A stretch of DNA of 64,000 nt from the NCBI RefSeq assembly GCF_009755275.1, contig NZ_WQLA01000003.1, forward strand, positions 124,001-188,000, written 5' to 3'. The DNA comes from Mucilaginibacter aquatilis. Its GTDB lineage: Bacteria; Bacteroidota; Bacteroidia; Sphingobacteriales; Sphingobacteriaceae. Positions 52,746 through 61,523 of this stretch are shown here, piece by piece (position 1 is the stretch's first letter; each line of letters begins with the position of its first letter). The notes below the pieces were generated by a model. It saw only the letters and a list, made by a program, of their open reading frames with translations. It did not search any database and was not told where the DNA came from. The translations under genes were made by a program, and so were the position numbers.

Positions 52746-55212
52746 CAGGCGGCGTTGGGGGCATGGGTGCCGAATCATTTTGCGGTACCCTAAGCACAAC
52801 TTCCTGCGCGGGCTTAGGCATTTCAACCCCTTCTTTGTCAAATTCTTTATAAATAGATGTAAGCACCTGGCTTTTCAGTTGCTCCCACAAATTTATATCA
52901 GCGGCCCAAAACAATACCTTAAAGTCAATTGAGCCGGCACCAAGCTTATCCAAAAACACCACGGGTGCGGGGTTCAACATAATATCATCACGGTTTGCGG
53001 TAATGTTGCGCAGTATATTTTTAACCTTATCAATGTCACTTCCAAAAGCAACGCTTATAAGCAGTTCAACCTGGCGATTGCTATCACTCAGCGTCCAATT
53101 AATTACGTGCTGAGATATAAGATCGCCGTTGGGGATGATGATCTCAGCACCGTTACCTGTAGCAATCTTACTCGACCGCATTCCAATGTCTTTAATGGTT
53201 CCGGTACGGTTCGCTACCTCAATTACGTCACCAACCTGTACAGGTTTTTCGAAAGCCAGTATTAACCCCGACACTAAATTGTTTACAATGTTTTGTAAAC
53301 CAAAACCTACACCCACACCCAACGCACTTATAATAATGGTTACTTTATCTAACGGAAAGCCTGAAGCGCCTACAGCCAGCAAAAATCCTACGCTGAATAC
53401 GGCTATCCTAACCAGTAATAATGAGGTCCGGGTTTTGCGTTCGAGGCTCGCGTTGCCGCGTTTTTGTTCGGCAAAGTCATAAAAGTAAACTATAATGCGG
53501 GCAACAATTGCCGACAGCCATATAACTCCAACAAAAATTACAATGCTGCCAAAGGTGAATAATGTGCCACCCAAATTGCGTGATTGGGTAAGGAAGTTTC
53601 CTAAAAGCTCAAATACACCGTCTTCAACACTTAAATTCTGTAACAGCGTTACGCTCCACATTACTACAGCTACAATATATAGTATGCTACGAAAACGGCT
53701 TTGAAGTAATTTAAAATCAAGGTATGAACTTATACTATCTTCATCATCTTTGTAGGTCTCCAATTGCAGAAACAAGCCTTGAACCAATATTTGCACAAAG
53801 TAGTATAGGCCAATGGCAAGCCAAAAGTTGTACAGTGCAGTTACGCCTATAATTTTGGCAAGACTAAATCTTCCCGCTACGTTTAATATAAACGAACCTG
53901 TTTCGGCAATAATCAATAACCAAAGTACAGTTTTAGCAAATGGTATGTGTGGTTGATAAACGGCTCCTATTTTACGTACGTAATTGGCACTCAAGTAAAC
54001 TGTAACCGCAGTAGCAAATAAAAGCGCAACCCGGTCAACGTTCGAAACCTCTACAAACAAATTACTCACGCCAAATACAAGGCCTAATAAGAAAAGCTTA
54101 AATAAAAATTTAAATTGAGGTGAAGGGCAGGTACGGTAAACCAGGCGCAGCAGGCAAAGCGTGGTAATCATGAAAATCACCTGTAAAAAAACTACTGGAG
54201 GCTGTGAATACAAGTAAGGTATAACAAGCGATGTTACCAGCAGGGCCGATGTGTAAGGCATGCCAACCACATAAGTAGTTTGCTCAAACACCTCACGTGC
54301 ATTCCTGCGCTTTTTTACAATTTTGCGCCGGTTTATAACAATCCATAATATAAAGCCCGCTAAAATAAGTATGGCTAAAACATGTATTACCAACTGATCA
54401 TTAAGCAGCTTGAACAGTTTGAGGTTCATGGTTACCGTACGCTCAAGAGCCGAATTGAATGTAGCATCTTTTGGCGATTGCATATCCCATATGTAACCAT
54501 ACTCGCAGTTGAATGCCTTCATACTAAAATTCCTGATTTTATTATCAATCAGTTCTTTTTGGTCAATAATGGAAATATAGATAGAGGTAAGCTTATTTTG
54601 CAGTAACCCAATGCGGAGCATAGCTTTGCGGTTTACCTTATCAAGTTTTTGAGCCCGTGCTTCAATAGTGGAGCGTTGCTGTAAAAATGTAAGCCGTAAA
54701 GTACTATCGGCCGGAAAAATACGAAATACGGAATCTTTGGAAATTTTGTTGATGTCTTCGTCAATATCAGCCAGCTTATCGCTCATTTCCATCAGCTGGT
54801 CTTGCCACACGTCAAGCCGGTGTTGTTGTTTGCTTAACACATCGCGTATGGCGTACAAATAACGCAGCGTGCCCGAGCGGTCCTTTACAATAAGGCCACG
54901 CATGGTAGCAATTGTTTTTTCCAACCGTGGTAAAGCGGCGCTTATATCGGCAGTGTCAAGCCCCTTTCCCAGCCGGTTATTTATCTGGTTAAATGATAGC
55001 GTGTAAAATTCTATACGCTGTAGGAGATTATTAGTAGATGTATCAGACGTTTTGTAGTAACGCATCATGGAATCGCGCCTGAGCATTGCTGCACGCAATG
55101 AATCAGTAACGGTACGCTTGTGTCGTTTTCGGGATTGTGCAAGGGCATCAAAAGAAAACGCAATTAACGATACAAGTAAAAATGTTAGACCGAATTGTAC
55201 GCTTTTACGCAT
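52714..55212 (-). CDS. Large MscS-family mechanosensitive channel
   Basis: 832 residues, MscK/YbdG-like. A signal peptide (1-26) and a long periplasmic helical region (about 27-240) precede about ten membrane helices; the MscS core (about 590-800) has GVGVGFGLQNIVNNLVSGL and FEKPVQVGDVIEV, the pore-lining helix and beta domain of the family. The last 25 residues are Pro/Asn-rich. It gates on membrane tension to release solutes. The 3' end overlaps the GT2 gene. No adjacent partner gene. Confidence 0.93.
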   Translation of the reverse strand: MRKSVQFGLTFLLVSLIAFSFDALAQSRKRHKRTVTDSLRAAMLRRDSMMRYYKTSDTSTNNLLQRIEFYTLSFNQINNRLGKGLDTADISAALPRLEKTIATMRGLIVKDRSGTLRYLYAIRDVLSKQQHRLDVWQDQLMEMSDKLADIDEDINKISKDSVFRIFPADSTLRLTFLQQRSTIEARAQKLDKVNRKAMLRIGLLQNKLTSIYISIIDQKELIDNKIRNFSMKAFNCEYGYIWDMQSPKDATFNSALERTVTMNLKLFKLLNDQLVIHVLAILILAGFILWIVINRRKIVKKRRNAREVFEQTTYVVGMPYTSALLVTSLVIPYLYSQPPVVFLQVIFMITTLCLLRLVYRTCPSPQFKFLFKLFLLGLVFGVSNLFVEVSNVDRVALLFATAVTVYLSANYVRKIGAVYQPHIPFAKTVLWLLIIAETGSFILNVAGRFSLAKIIGVTALYNFWLAIGLYYFVQILVQGLFLQLETYKDDEDSISSYLDFKLLQSRFRSILYIVAVVMWSVTLLQNLSVEDGVFELLGNFLTQSRNLGGTLFTFGSIVIFVGVIWLSAIVARIIVYFYDFAEQKRGNASLERKTRTSLLLVRIAVFSVGFLLAVGASGFPLDKVTIIISALGVGVGFGLQNIVNNLVSGLILAFEKPVQVGDVIEVANRTGTIKDIGMRSSKIATGNGAEIIIPNGDLISQHVINWTLSDSNRQVELLISVAFGSDIDKVKNILRNITANRDDIMLNPAPVVFLDKLGAGSIDFKVLFWAADINLWEQLKSQVLTSIYKEFDKEGVEMPKPAQEVVLRVPQNDSAPMPPTPPANENPSGLNQ

Positions 55213-55359
55213 GAGTAGCTGCTAAGAAACTATTATCGTGATAGTTACAGCTAATAACAAAAATCGTTTGCTGATTTATTAAATTTTTATGAGAAAGACA
55301 GAACGCTTACTTTTAATGAATTGAGAGCTGTGATTAAATAATTAGGCTAATAAATCAAC

Positions 55360-55779
55360 TTAAGCGTTAGTAAGATTCTCTAACGCCAGGCGGTATGAGT
55401 CCATACCGAAGCCGGCTATAACACCTTTGCAATTTGCAGCAAGCATTGATTTATGCCTGAATGTTTCGCGTTTGTAAACGTTTGACAGGTGAACTTCAAC
55501 AACAGGCGTGGTAATGGCAGCAATGGCATCGGCAATTGCAATTGAAGTATGCGTGTAAGCCCCGGCATTCAGGATGATACCATCAAACTCAAACCCAATT
55601 TCATGGAGTTTGTCAATTAATTCGCCCTCTTTATTACTTTGAAAATAATGTAAATCATGATTGGCATAACGCTCACGCAGCGTTGTAAAATAGTTTTCAA
55701 AACTACTGTCGCCGTAAATAGATTTTTCTCTAACGCCAAGCAGATTTAAATTTGGGCCGTTGATGATCTGTATTTTCAT
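55360..55779 (-). CDS. aroQ: 3-dehydroquinate dehydratase, type II
   Basis: Third step of the shikimate pathway. INGPNLNLLGVREKSIYG at the N-terminus and the EVHLSNVYKRETFRHKS motif with the catalytic His/Arg region near residue 100 are diagnostic; Tyr22 is the general base. 139 residues is normal. A promoter-like box lies 7 bases before the ATG, so the leader would be very short. Confidence 0.95.
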   Translation of the reverse strand: MKIQIINGPNLNLLGVREKSIYGDSSFENYFTTLRERYANHDLHYFQSNKEGELIDKLHEIGFEFDGIILNAGAYTHTSIAIADAIAAITTPVVEVHLSNVYKRETFRHKSMLAANCKGVIAGFGMDSYRLALENLTNA

Positions 55780-55786
55780 TACCTTT

Positions 55787-55794
55787 CAAACATA
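55787..55794 (-). promoter_or_regulatory. -7 box for aroQ
   Basis: TATGTTTG on the minus strand, an exact TAnnTTTG match, 7 bases before the ATG. Confidence 0.45.
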
Positions 55795-55820
55795 ACTATA
55801 AATCATTTAAAACAAAACAG

Positions 55821-56720
55821 GTGGATTGGCGGTGGGCTATAAAAGGTTTTAAAAACTATCTTAAACTCGAAAAATCGCTTTCGGCAAACTCAATTGAAGC
55901 TTACGGCAGAGATATTGAAAAGCTGCGGCAATTTGCCGAGGCTCAGCCGGTGACTATAAAACCAAACATGGTAATACTTGCTAACCTACGCAGCTTTTTG
56001 CAATGGGTTAATGAACTTGGTATGATTCCATCGAGCCAGGCGCGTATCATGTCCGGCATTAAAGCATTCTATAAGTACATGCTTATTGAAGACTTAATAT
56101 CGGCAGATCCATCAGAGTTGCTTGAATCGCCTAAAATACAGCGTAAGCTGCCTGATACATTGAGTTATGATGATATTAATAACCTGATTGGTGCCATTGA
56201 TTTATCAAAGCCCGATGGTGCGCGTAACAAGGCCATGTTGGAGATGCTTTACAGCTGTGGTTTACGCGTGTCGGAAATGACTGAACTCAAAATTTCGAAC
56301 CTGTACCTTGATATTGAATTTATAAAAGTTACAGGTAAAGGAAATAAGGAACGCCTTGTGCCCATTAGTAATGCCGCTATTAAAGCGCTTAACTTTTGGC
56401 TTACCGACAGAAAATTAAACTATGCTATCAAAAAAGGAGAAGAAGACATCGTTTTTTTAAGCAGGAGAGGAAGCAGGCTTACACGTGTATTTGTATTTAT
56501 GCTTATTAAGAAGCTTGCTCAATCTATCGGCCTAAAAAAGAAAATAAGCCCGCATACATTCAGGCATTCATTTGCAACGCACTTAATTGAAGGAGGTGCT
56601 GATTTACGCGCCGTACAGGAAATGCTTGGTCACGAAAGTATAACAACTACAGAAATTTACACTCACCTGGATAGAGATTACCTAAAAAGTACCATCATTC
56701 AATATCATCCGCGGAGTTAG
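55821..56720 (+). CDS. xerD: XerC/D-type tyrosine recombinase
   Basis: Site-specific recombinase for chromosome dimer resolution. N-terminal SAM-like DNA-binding domain (1-90), catalytic domain with Arg in CGLRVSEM, Lys in TGKGNKERLVPI, HTFRHSFATHL, LGHESITTTEIYTH with the nucleophile Tyr. 299 residues is the housekeeping length; no phage or transposon gene adjoins. The start is GTG at 55821. It ends 14 bases before the convergent OsmC gene. Confidence 0.93.
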   Translation: MDWRWAIKGFKNYLKLEKSLSANSIEAYGRDIEKLRQFAEAQPVTIKPNMVILANLRSFLQWVNELGMIPSSQARIMSGIKAFYKYMLIEDLISADPSELLESPKIQRKLPDTLSYDDINNLIGAIDLSKPDGARNKAMLEMLYSCGLRVSEMTELKISNLYLDIEFIKVTGKGNKERLVPISNAAIKALNFWLTDRKLNYAIKKGEEDIVFLSRRGSRLTRVFVFMLIKKLAQSIGLKKKISPHTFRHSFATHLIEGGADLRAVQEMLGHESITTTEIYTHLDRDYLKSTIIQYHPRS

Positions 56721-56733
56721 CAACGTTTGAAAA

Positions 56734-57147
56734 TCAGGCTAACCGGCTTTCCATTTTTACGTTGCCGGCAAGTAACTTATGTACGGGGCATTTGTCGGCA
56801 ATGTCCAAAAGCCTTTCTGTTTGTTCGGCAGTCAAATCGCCTTTAAAGCTAATGGCAATTTCAATACAGTGACCGTCTGGAACGGCAAATATTTCCAAAT
56901 CAATATTTATCTCGTCAACTATCCACATTTTACGGTCAATGTACATGCGTAAGGTAATTGCCGTACAAGTCCCTAAGCTCGATAATAATAAACCAAACGG
57001 TGTCATGCCGGTGTCGGTGCCGCCAAGGTCGGCTGGCTCATCGGCAACTATTGCGTGGTTTCCGCTGGTTGCTACAGTTTGGTAATGTGCCCGGGCTATG
57101 CTTGCTCTTCCTTGTGCTATCGGCTTTTTATCTTCCTGGTTACTCAT
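56734..57147 (-). CDS. OsmC/Ohr family protein
   Basis: Small thiol peroxidase of the OsmC family that reduces organic hydroperoxides. The two redox cysteines are Cys61 (SLGTCTAITL) and Cys120 (CPVHKLLAG). 137 residues is normal. It is divergent from the riboswitch-controlled cysteine desulfurase/peroxiredoxin unit. Confidence 0.92.
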   Translation of the reverse strand: MSNQEDKKPIAQGRASIARAHYQTVATSGNHAIVADEPADLGGTDTGMTPFGLLLSSLGTCTAITLRMYIDRKMWIVDEINIDLEIFAVPDGHCIEIAISFKGDLTAEQTERLLDIADKCPVHKLLAGNVKMESRLA

Positions 57148-57281
57148 TCGGTATTACGTAGGCACTAATTTATGTTGCCTGTCAATGTTAAATAAATAAG
57201 CCCGAAAATGTTTTATTAACAGCTACAAATAATCCCTAAATAAAATAATCTACTTAATTAATAGATTTAATAATTTATTCC

Positions 57282-57289
57282 TATATTTG
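57282..57289 (+). promoter_or_regulatory. Promoter of the SAM riboswitch transcript
   Basis: TATATTTG, an exact TAnnTTTG match, about 28 bases before the first riboswitch base. Confidence 0.6.
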
Positions 57290-57316
57290 TGATGTTTAAT
57301 GACCGTTCTTTGTAAA

Positions 57317-57425
57317 CTTATCCAGAAAGACTGAGGGAAAGGCCCTGTGAAGTCTTAGCAACCTATACAGCTAATCATTGTAAAAGGTGCTAATTCCTGC
57401 TCTTGCTTTGCAAGAGGAAGATAAG
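57317..57425 (+). promoter_or_regulatory. SAM-I riboswitch (S box)
   Basis: Aptamer that senses S-adenosylmethionine and represses sulfur genes. The P1 stem is CTTATC (57317-57322) with GATAAG (57420-57425). The conserved core elements GAGGGA, GGCCC, TGAAG, GCAACC and GGTGCTAATTCC follow in order. A 6-bp hairpin (ACAAGA/TCTTGT, 57428-57444) lies just after P1 and may belong to the expression platform. The gene starts 92 bases later. Confidence 0.95.
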
Positions 57426-57517
57426 GTGACAAGATTTACTCTTGTTAATGTATTGCTCCCGGCAGTGCTTTTTGGTATAAGTGAAATTTATTTTAACTAA
57501 AAACAAAAAACAACGCC

Positions 57518-58654
57518 ATGCGAATTTACCTTGACAATGCAGCCACAACTCCTATAGATACGGAAGTATTTAACGCCATGACTCCTTATTTGCTTAATTA
57601 CTTTGGCAATCCATCATCGCTTCATCAGCAGGGCAGGGAGGCGCGTAAGGCAATTGAGGATTGCAGGGCAAGTATCGCTGAATTGTTGAATGCATCACCC
57701 GAGGAAATTATTTTTATTTCAGGCGGTACCGAAGCCGACAACACTGCAATTTTTTCTGCTGTTTACGGTGAAGGCATCAAACATGTAATTACCACACGAT
57801 TTGAACATCATGCAGTGTTGCATACGCTTGAATCCTTACAAGCTAAAGGGGTCATCACAGTAAGCTTTATAAAACATGATGACAAGGGTTTGTTGGACAT
57901 TGCGCACCTTATTGAGTTGTTGCAAGAGAGCCCACGAAGCTTAGTATCAGTTATGCATGCCAATAACGAAATAGGTAACTTAAATGATATTGAGATAATA
58001 GGTGAACTGTGCGAGCGTTACAACGCGCTATTTCATACGGATACTGTTCAAACCATAGGCCATTACCGGCATGATCTGCAAAAGTTAAAAATTCATTTCT
58101 TAGCAGCGTCGGCTCATAAGTTTCACGGACCTAAAGGCGTTGGATTTTTGTTTTGCCGTAAAGGGGTGAAACTTTCGCAACTTATACATGGCGGCGGGCA
58201 GGAGGGCAGGCTACGTGCAGGTACCGAAAACATACATGGTATAGTAGGGTTAACCAAGGCTTTGCAAATTGCCTATAGGCATCTAAACAAGCATCAGCAG
58301 TATATTCAAAGTCTTAAATCTTATATGATCGAACGCTTGATAAGTGAGGTGCCGGGAGTTATTTTTAACGGCAACTCCGCTAACAACAATGGCAGTCTTT
58401 ACACAGTGTTAAATGTGGGTTTACCGTCTGTTGGCTACTCACGTGGCCTGCTGGAATGTTTTGATGAACATGGCATATCAGTATCAGGGGGCAGTGCATG
58501 TTCTTCCGGTGCAGCGTCGCATGTGCTGCAGGCCATATTGACTGATGTTACTAAAGACAACATCAGATTTTCATTCAGTAAATTAAATACCCGTGCCGAA
58601 ATTGACAAGGTGATTGATGCTTTGATCAACATCTATCAAACTATTGCGGCATAA
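57518..58654 (+). CDS. Cysteine desulfurase family protein (NifS/IscS-like)
   Basis: PLP enzyme of the class-V aminotransferase family that takes sulfur from cysteine. PLP Lys201 in AAASAHKFHGPKG, the catalytic-loop Cys328 in SGGSACSSGAA, and the N-terminal MRIYLDNAATTPID are all present. 378 residues matches the NifS/IscS-like group. It follows a SAM-I riboswitch and is therefore expected to be turned on when SAM is low, unlike iron-sulfur cluster operons under IscR or Suf control. The peroxiredoxin gene follows 36 bases later. Confidence 0.92.
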   Translation: MRIYLDNAATTPIDTEVFNAMTPYLLNYFGNPSSLHQQGREARKAIEDCRASIAELLNASPEEIIFISGGTEADNTAIFSAVYGEGIKHVITTRFEHHAVLHTLESLQAKGVITVSFIKHDDKGLLDIAHLIELLQESPRSLVSVMHANNEIGNLNDIEIIGELCERYNALFHTDTVQTIGHYRHDLQKLKIHFLAASAHKFHGPKGVGFLFCRKGVKLSQLIHGGGQEGRLRAGTENIHGIVGLTKALQIAYRHLNKHQQYIQSLKSYMIERLISEVPGVIFNGNSANNNGSLYTVLNVGLPSVGYSRGLLECFDEHGISVSGGSACSSGAASHVLQAILTDVTKDNIRFSFSKLNTRAEIDKVIDALINIYQTIAA

Positions 58655-58690
58655 ACTATATTATACATAACACAATTAAAAATTAAAAAC

Positions 58691-59326
58691 ATGAGCTTAA
58701 GATTAGGCGATAAAGCACCAAACTTTAAAGCGCAGACTTCGGTAGGCGAAATTGACTTTTACGAGTTTTTGGGCGATAGCTGGGGTGTGCTATTTTCACA
58801 CCCTGCAGATTATACACCGGTTTGTACTACTGAGTTAGGAAGAACAGCAGCACTTAAAGATGAGTTTGAAAAACGCAATGTTAAAGTGGCAGCACTGAGT
58901 GTGGACTCGGTAGAGTCACATTACGGTTGGATAAGTGACATTAACGAAACGCAAAATGTTGAGGTTAACTTCCCGATAATAGCTGATGAGAACCGCGAAA
59001 TTGCTGAGGCTTATGATATGATTCACCCTAATGCATCATTAACAGCTACAGTACGCTCGTTATTTATCATAGCACCCGATAAATCAATTAAATTGATAAT
59101 TACCTACCCTGCATCTACCGGACGCAATTTCCAGGAAATTTTAAGGGTTATTGATTCACTTCAACTTACAGCCAATTACAGTGTGGCCACACCGGCCGAT
59201 TGGAAAGAGGGTGAAGACGTAGTGATAACACCAGCCGTTAAGGATGAAGAAATTGAAGCGCGTTTCCCGAAAGGACATACCCGCGTTAAGCCGTATTTGC
59301 GCTTAACGCCACAACCCAACAAGTAA
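58691..59326 (+). CDS. 1-Cys peroxiredoxin (Prx6 type)
   Basis: Reduces peroxides. The peroxidatic Cys45 in HPADYTPVCTTELG is the only cysteine in the protein, so resolution needs an external thiol. The C-terminal Prx6-like arm (about 165-211) is present. 211 residues is normal. Probably cotranscribed with the cysteine desulfurase under the SAM riboswitch, as no promoter or terminator lies between them. Confidence 0.93.
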   Translation: MSLRLGDKAPNFKAQTSVGEIDFYEFLGDSWGVLFSHPADYTPVCTTELGRTAALKDEFEKRNVKVAALSVDSVESHYGWISDINETQNVEVNFPIIADENREIAEAYDMIHPNASLTATVRSLFIIAPDKSIKLIITYPASTGRNFQEILRVIDSLQLTANYSVATPADWKEGEDVVITPAVKDEEIEARFPKGHTRVKPYLRLTPQPNK

Positions 59327-59349
59327 GGTTAGCGTTTAATTTAATTAGT

Positions 59350-59387
59350 AACAAAGGTTCTTTTATTGATTTAAAAGAACCTTTGTT
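59350..59387. terminator. Rho-independent terminator
   Basis: A 16-bp perfect stem (59350-59365 with 59372-59387) around a 6-base loop. Ends the riboswitch-controlled unit. Confidence 0.88.
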
Positions 59388-59409
59388 GCGTTTATGCAGT
59401 TAGTAATTC

Positions 59410-59745
59410 ATGAGCAAGAATTTCAAACTCAAGGCAAACGACATTAAACAATTGATTGATCCTATGGGTGGATGCCTGGCAACAGATAAAATTACTGTAG
59501 ACGGCGAACCTGTAGGGTACATGTACCGCGAGGAGCCGGATAATGAGCTTGACAGCGGCTGGCGTTTCTTTGCAGGAACAGAAACCGATGAATACGCCAA
59601 TAACGTTGACAACGTAATGGTTTACGATGTAAACACTATTGTAAACTATGACCGGGCAATTGCACCCTATTTGCACTTGCCTGCAGGCACCCAATTAGAG
59701 CGAAACGCTGACAATACGTTTTACATAATTGATGAGGAGTTGTAG
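59410..59745 (+). CDS. DUF2185 (Imm33-like) protein
   Basis: 111 residues matching the DUF2185 pattern: GGCLATDKITVDGEPVGYMYRE, then DSGWRFFAGTETDEY and the VNTIVNYDRAIAPYLHLP end. Related proteins are called immunity protein 33 when next to toxins; no toxin gene is near here, so a general role is at least as likely. Cytoplasmic, acidic. Follows the peroxiredoxin terminator and starts its own short unit. Confidence 0.82.
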   Translation: MSKNFKLKANDIKQLIDPMGGCLATDKITVDGEPVGYMYREEPDNELDSGWRFFAGTETDEYANNVDNVMVYDVNTIVNYDRAIAPYLHLPAGTQLERNADNTFYIIDEEL

Positions 59746-59879
59746 ACAAACGAGGCAAAGAACATCTATTTAAACGGATGATTTATATTATCACAATTAT
59801 GTTAATAAACACCTTTATTTAAATTAAGTTAACAATACGCCGATTATTATAACTATCTTGCACGCTTATTAAAAATATA

Positions 59880-60071
59880 ATGCAAAAAGAAGGAACAGTA
59901 AAATTTTTCAACACCGAAAAAGGTTTTGGATTCATTTCACAGAATGGCGGAGACGACGTTTTCGTACATTCAACCGGCCTTATCGATCAGGTTCGTGAAA
60001 ACGACCAGGTTACTTTCGAGGTTGAGCAAGGCCGTAAAGGTCCTAATGCGGTAAATGTAAGAGTAGTATAA
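59880..60071 (+). CDS. Cold shock protein, CspA family
   Basis: Single OB-fold RNA chaperone of 63 residues. RNP1-like KGFGFISQ and RNP2-like DVFVHST motifs are intact. It is monocistronic and followed by a hairpin terminator. The 134-base upstream region is AT-rich, and a near-consensus TATCTTG lies about 25 bases before the start. Confidence 0.95.
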   Translation: MQKEGTVKFFNTEKGFGFISQNGGDDVFVHSTGLIDQVRENDQVTFEVEQGRKGPNAVNVRVV

Positions 60072-60095
60072 TACACTATAAAAATTTAATCGTTA

Positions 60096-60126
60096 AAGCA
60101 CTTGTCGTTACGGCAGGTGCTTTTTT
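60096..60126 (+). terminator. Terminator of the cold shock gene
   Basis: 12-bp stem with two wobbles (60096-60107 with 60111-60122) and a T run. Confidence 0.85.
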
Positions 60127-60145
60127 GTTAAGCTCATTAAACAAC

Positions 60146-60181
60146 AAAAAGCCCTGCCAATGTAAATTGACAGGGCTTTTT
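60146..60181. terminator. Bidirectional terminator, mainly for manC
   Basis: Stem AAAAAGCCCTG / CAGGGCTTTTT extended by CAAT/ATTG after one mismatch; lies 22 bases beyond the manC stop. Confidence 0.85.
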
Positions 60182-60202
60182 AGTTAGCTTTAAAAGCAAT
60201 AG

Positions 60203-61288
60203 TTATATATACTTCGTACCAAACTTTTGTTTAACATCAGCCACAACCTGTTTTACGTTTTGCTCATCTTCTTTAGGGCAAATAAGTAACGTGTTGTTTG
60301 ATTCAACAACAATGTAGTCATGCAGGCCTTTTAAAATTACAAGCTTATCATCAGGTACGTTAACCATGCAGTTTGATGAATCATACATGATTACTTTCTC
60401 GGCTGGTATTACCGCGTTGCCAACATAGTCTTTCTCAACAAGCTGGTAAACTGATGCCCAGGTACCTAAATCGCTCCAGCCAAACTCTGAAGGCAACACA
60501 TAAACGTTATCAGCCTTCTCCATAATTCCGTAATCGATAGAAATATTGGTGCAACGCTGGTAAGCATTATGTACGTGAAGTTTCTCGTTATCACTGTTGT
60601 ATACACTGCGTGCTTCCGCAAAAATTTCGTGCATATCAGGCAGGTACTTGTCAAATGCGCTTACAATTGCCTTGGCCGACCATATGAATATGCCTGCATT
60701 CCACAAAAAGTCGCCGCTTTGAATGAAGGTTTTAGCAATTTCAAGCGTAGGTTTTTCGGTAAAGGTTTTAACCTTATGAAACTTGTCATCAATTACTTCC
60801 TCATTGTATTGGATATAGCCATAACCAGTATCAGGGCGCGAAGGCATAATACCAAGTGTTACCAGGCATTTATGCTCTTCTGCAGTTTTTAATGATGCCT
60901 CAATGCTTTCAATAAAACCTGCTTCATTAAGTATCAGGTGATCTGACGGCGCTACCACAATCACGGCATCAGGGTTAAGGCTTTCAATTTTGTAGCAACC
61001 ATATGCTACACAAGGTGCAGTATTGCGCATAACCGGCTCAGTCAAAATCTGTGCGTCGGTCATATCTGGTAATTGGGTTTTAACCAGGTCTGTATAAATT
61101 TCGTTGGTTACAACGTAAATATTTTCCTTTGGGCAAATCTTTAAAAAACGCTCGTAAGTGTTTTGTATTAAGGTTTTTCCGGTTCCTAAAATGTCTATAA
61201 ACTGTTTAGGGTGTGAGGTACGGCTAATAGGCCAAAAACGGCTACCTATACCACCTGCCATAATGATGGCATAATAGTTTTTATTCAT
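60203..61288 (-). CDS. manC: Mannose-1-phosphate guanylyltransferase
   Basis: Makes GDP-mannose from mannose 1-phosphate and GTP for envelope polysaccharides. The N-terminal nucleotidyl-transferase signature MAGGIGSRFWPISR, the VTNEIYTDLV region and FTEKPTLEIAKTFI are typical. At 361 residues it is the single-domain form without the phosphomannose isomerase domain of bifunctional ManC/AlgA. It is divergent from recQ across a 235-base AT-rich gap in which I saw no clear promoter box. Confidence 0.93.
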   Translation of the reverse strand: MNKNYYAIIMAGGIGSRFWPISRTSHPKQFIDILGTGKTLIQNTYERFLKICPKENIYVVTNEIYTDLVKTQLPDMTDAQILTEPVMRNTAPCVAYGCYKIESLNPDAVIVVAPSDHLILNEAGFIESIEASLKTAEEHKCLVTLGIMPSRPDTGYGYIQYNEEVIDDKFHKVKTFTEKPTLEIAKTFIQSGDFLWNAGIFIWSAKAIVSAFDKYLPDMHEIFAEARSVYNSDNEKLHVHNAYQRCTNISIDYGIMEKADNVYVLPSEFGWSDLGTWASVYQLVEKDYVGNAVIPAEKVIMYDSSNCMVNVPDDKLVILKGLHDYIVVESNNTLLICPKEDEQNVKQVVADVKQKFGTKYI

Positions 61289-61523
61289 GGTGATGCAGAA
61301 TGTGATTAAGTGGTGACACTGCGGTCAAATTTGTAAAAAATATTCGGTTTTAATAATAAAAAACCGTTATATTTAGTTATTGATTATTGAAGGTACAAAC
61401 ACAAAAAAATCATAGAAGTTTAATATTTTATTAAAGTTCCGTAGCCCTTGTGCAATTTTTTGTTATTTTGTATTACTTAAGTTATATAATTAAGAAAAAA
61501 CTTCATCTTTTCTCTAATATAAA

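Noticed and set aside
55821..56720. Tyrosine recombinase as sign of an integrated element
   Set aside because: Length and motifs are those of housekeeping XerD, neighbours are core genes, and no attachment repeats or phage genes were seen.
56716..56743. Inverted repeat GTTAGC / GCTAAC at the xerD and OsmC gene ends
   Set aside because: Only 6 bp with a 16-base loop and no T run; too weak to call a terminator.
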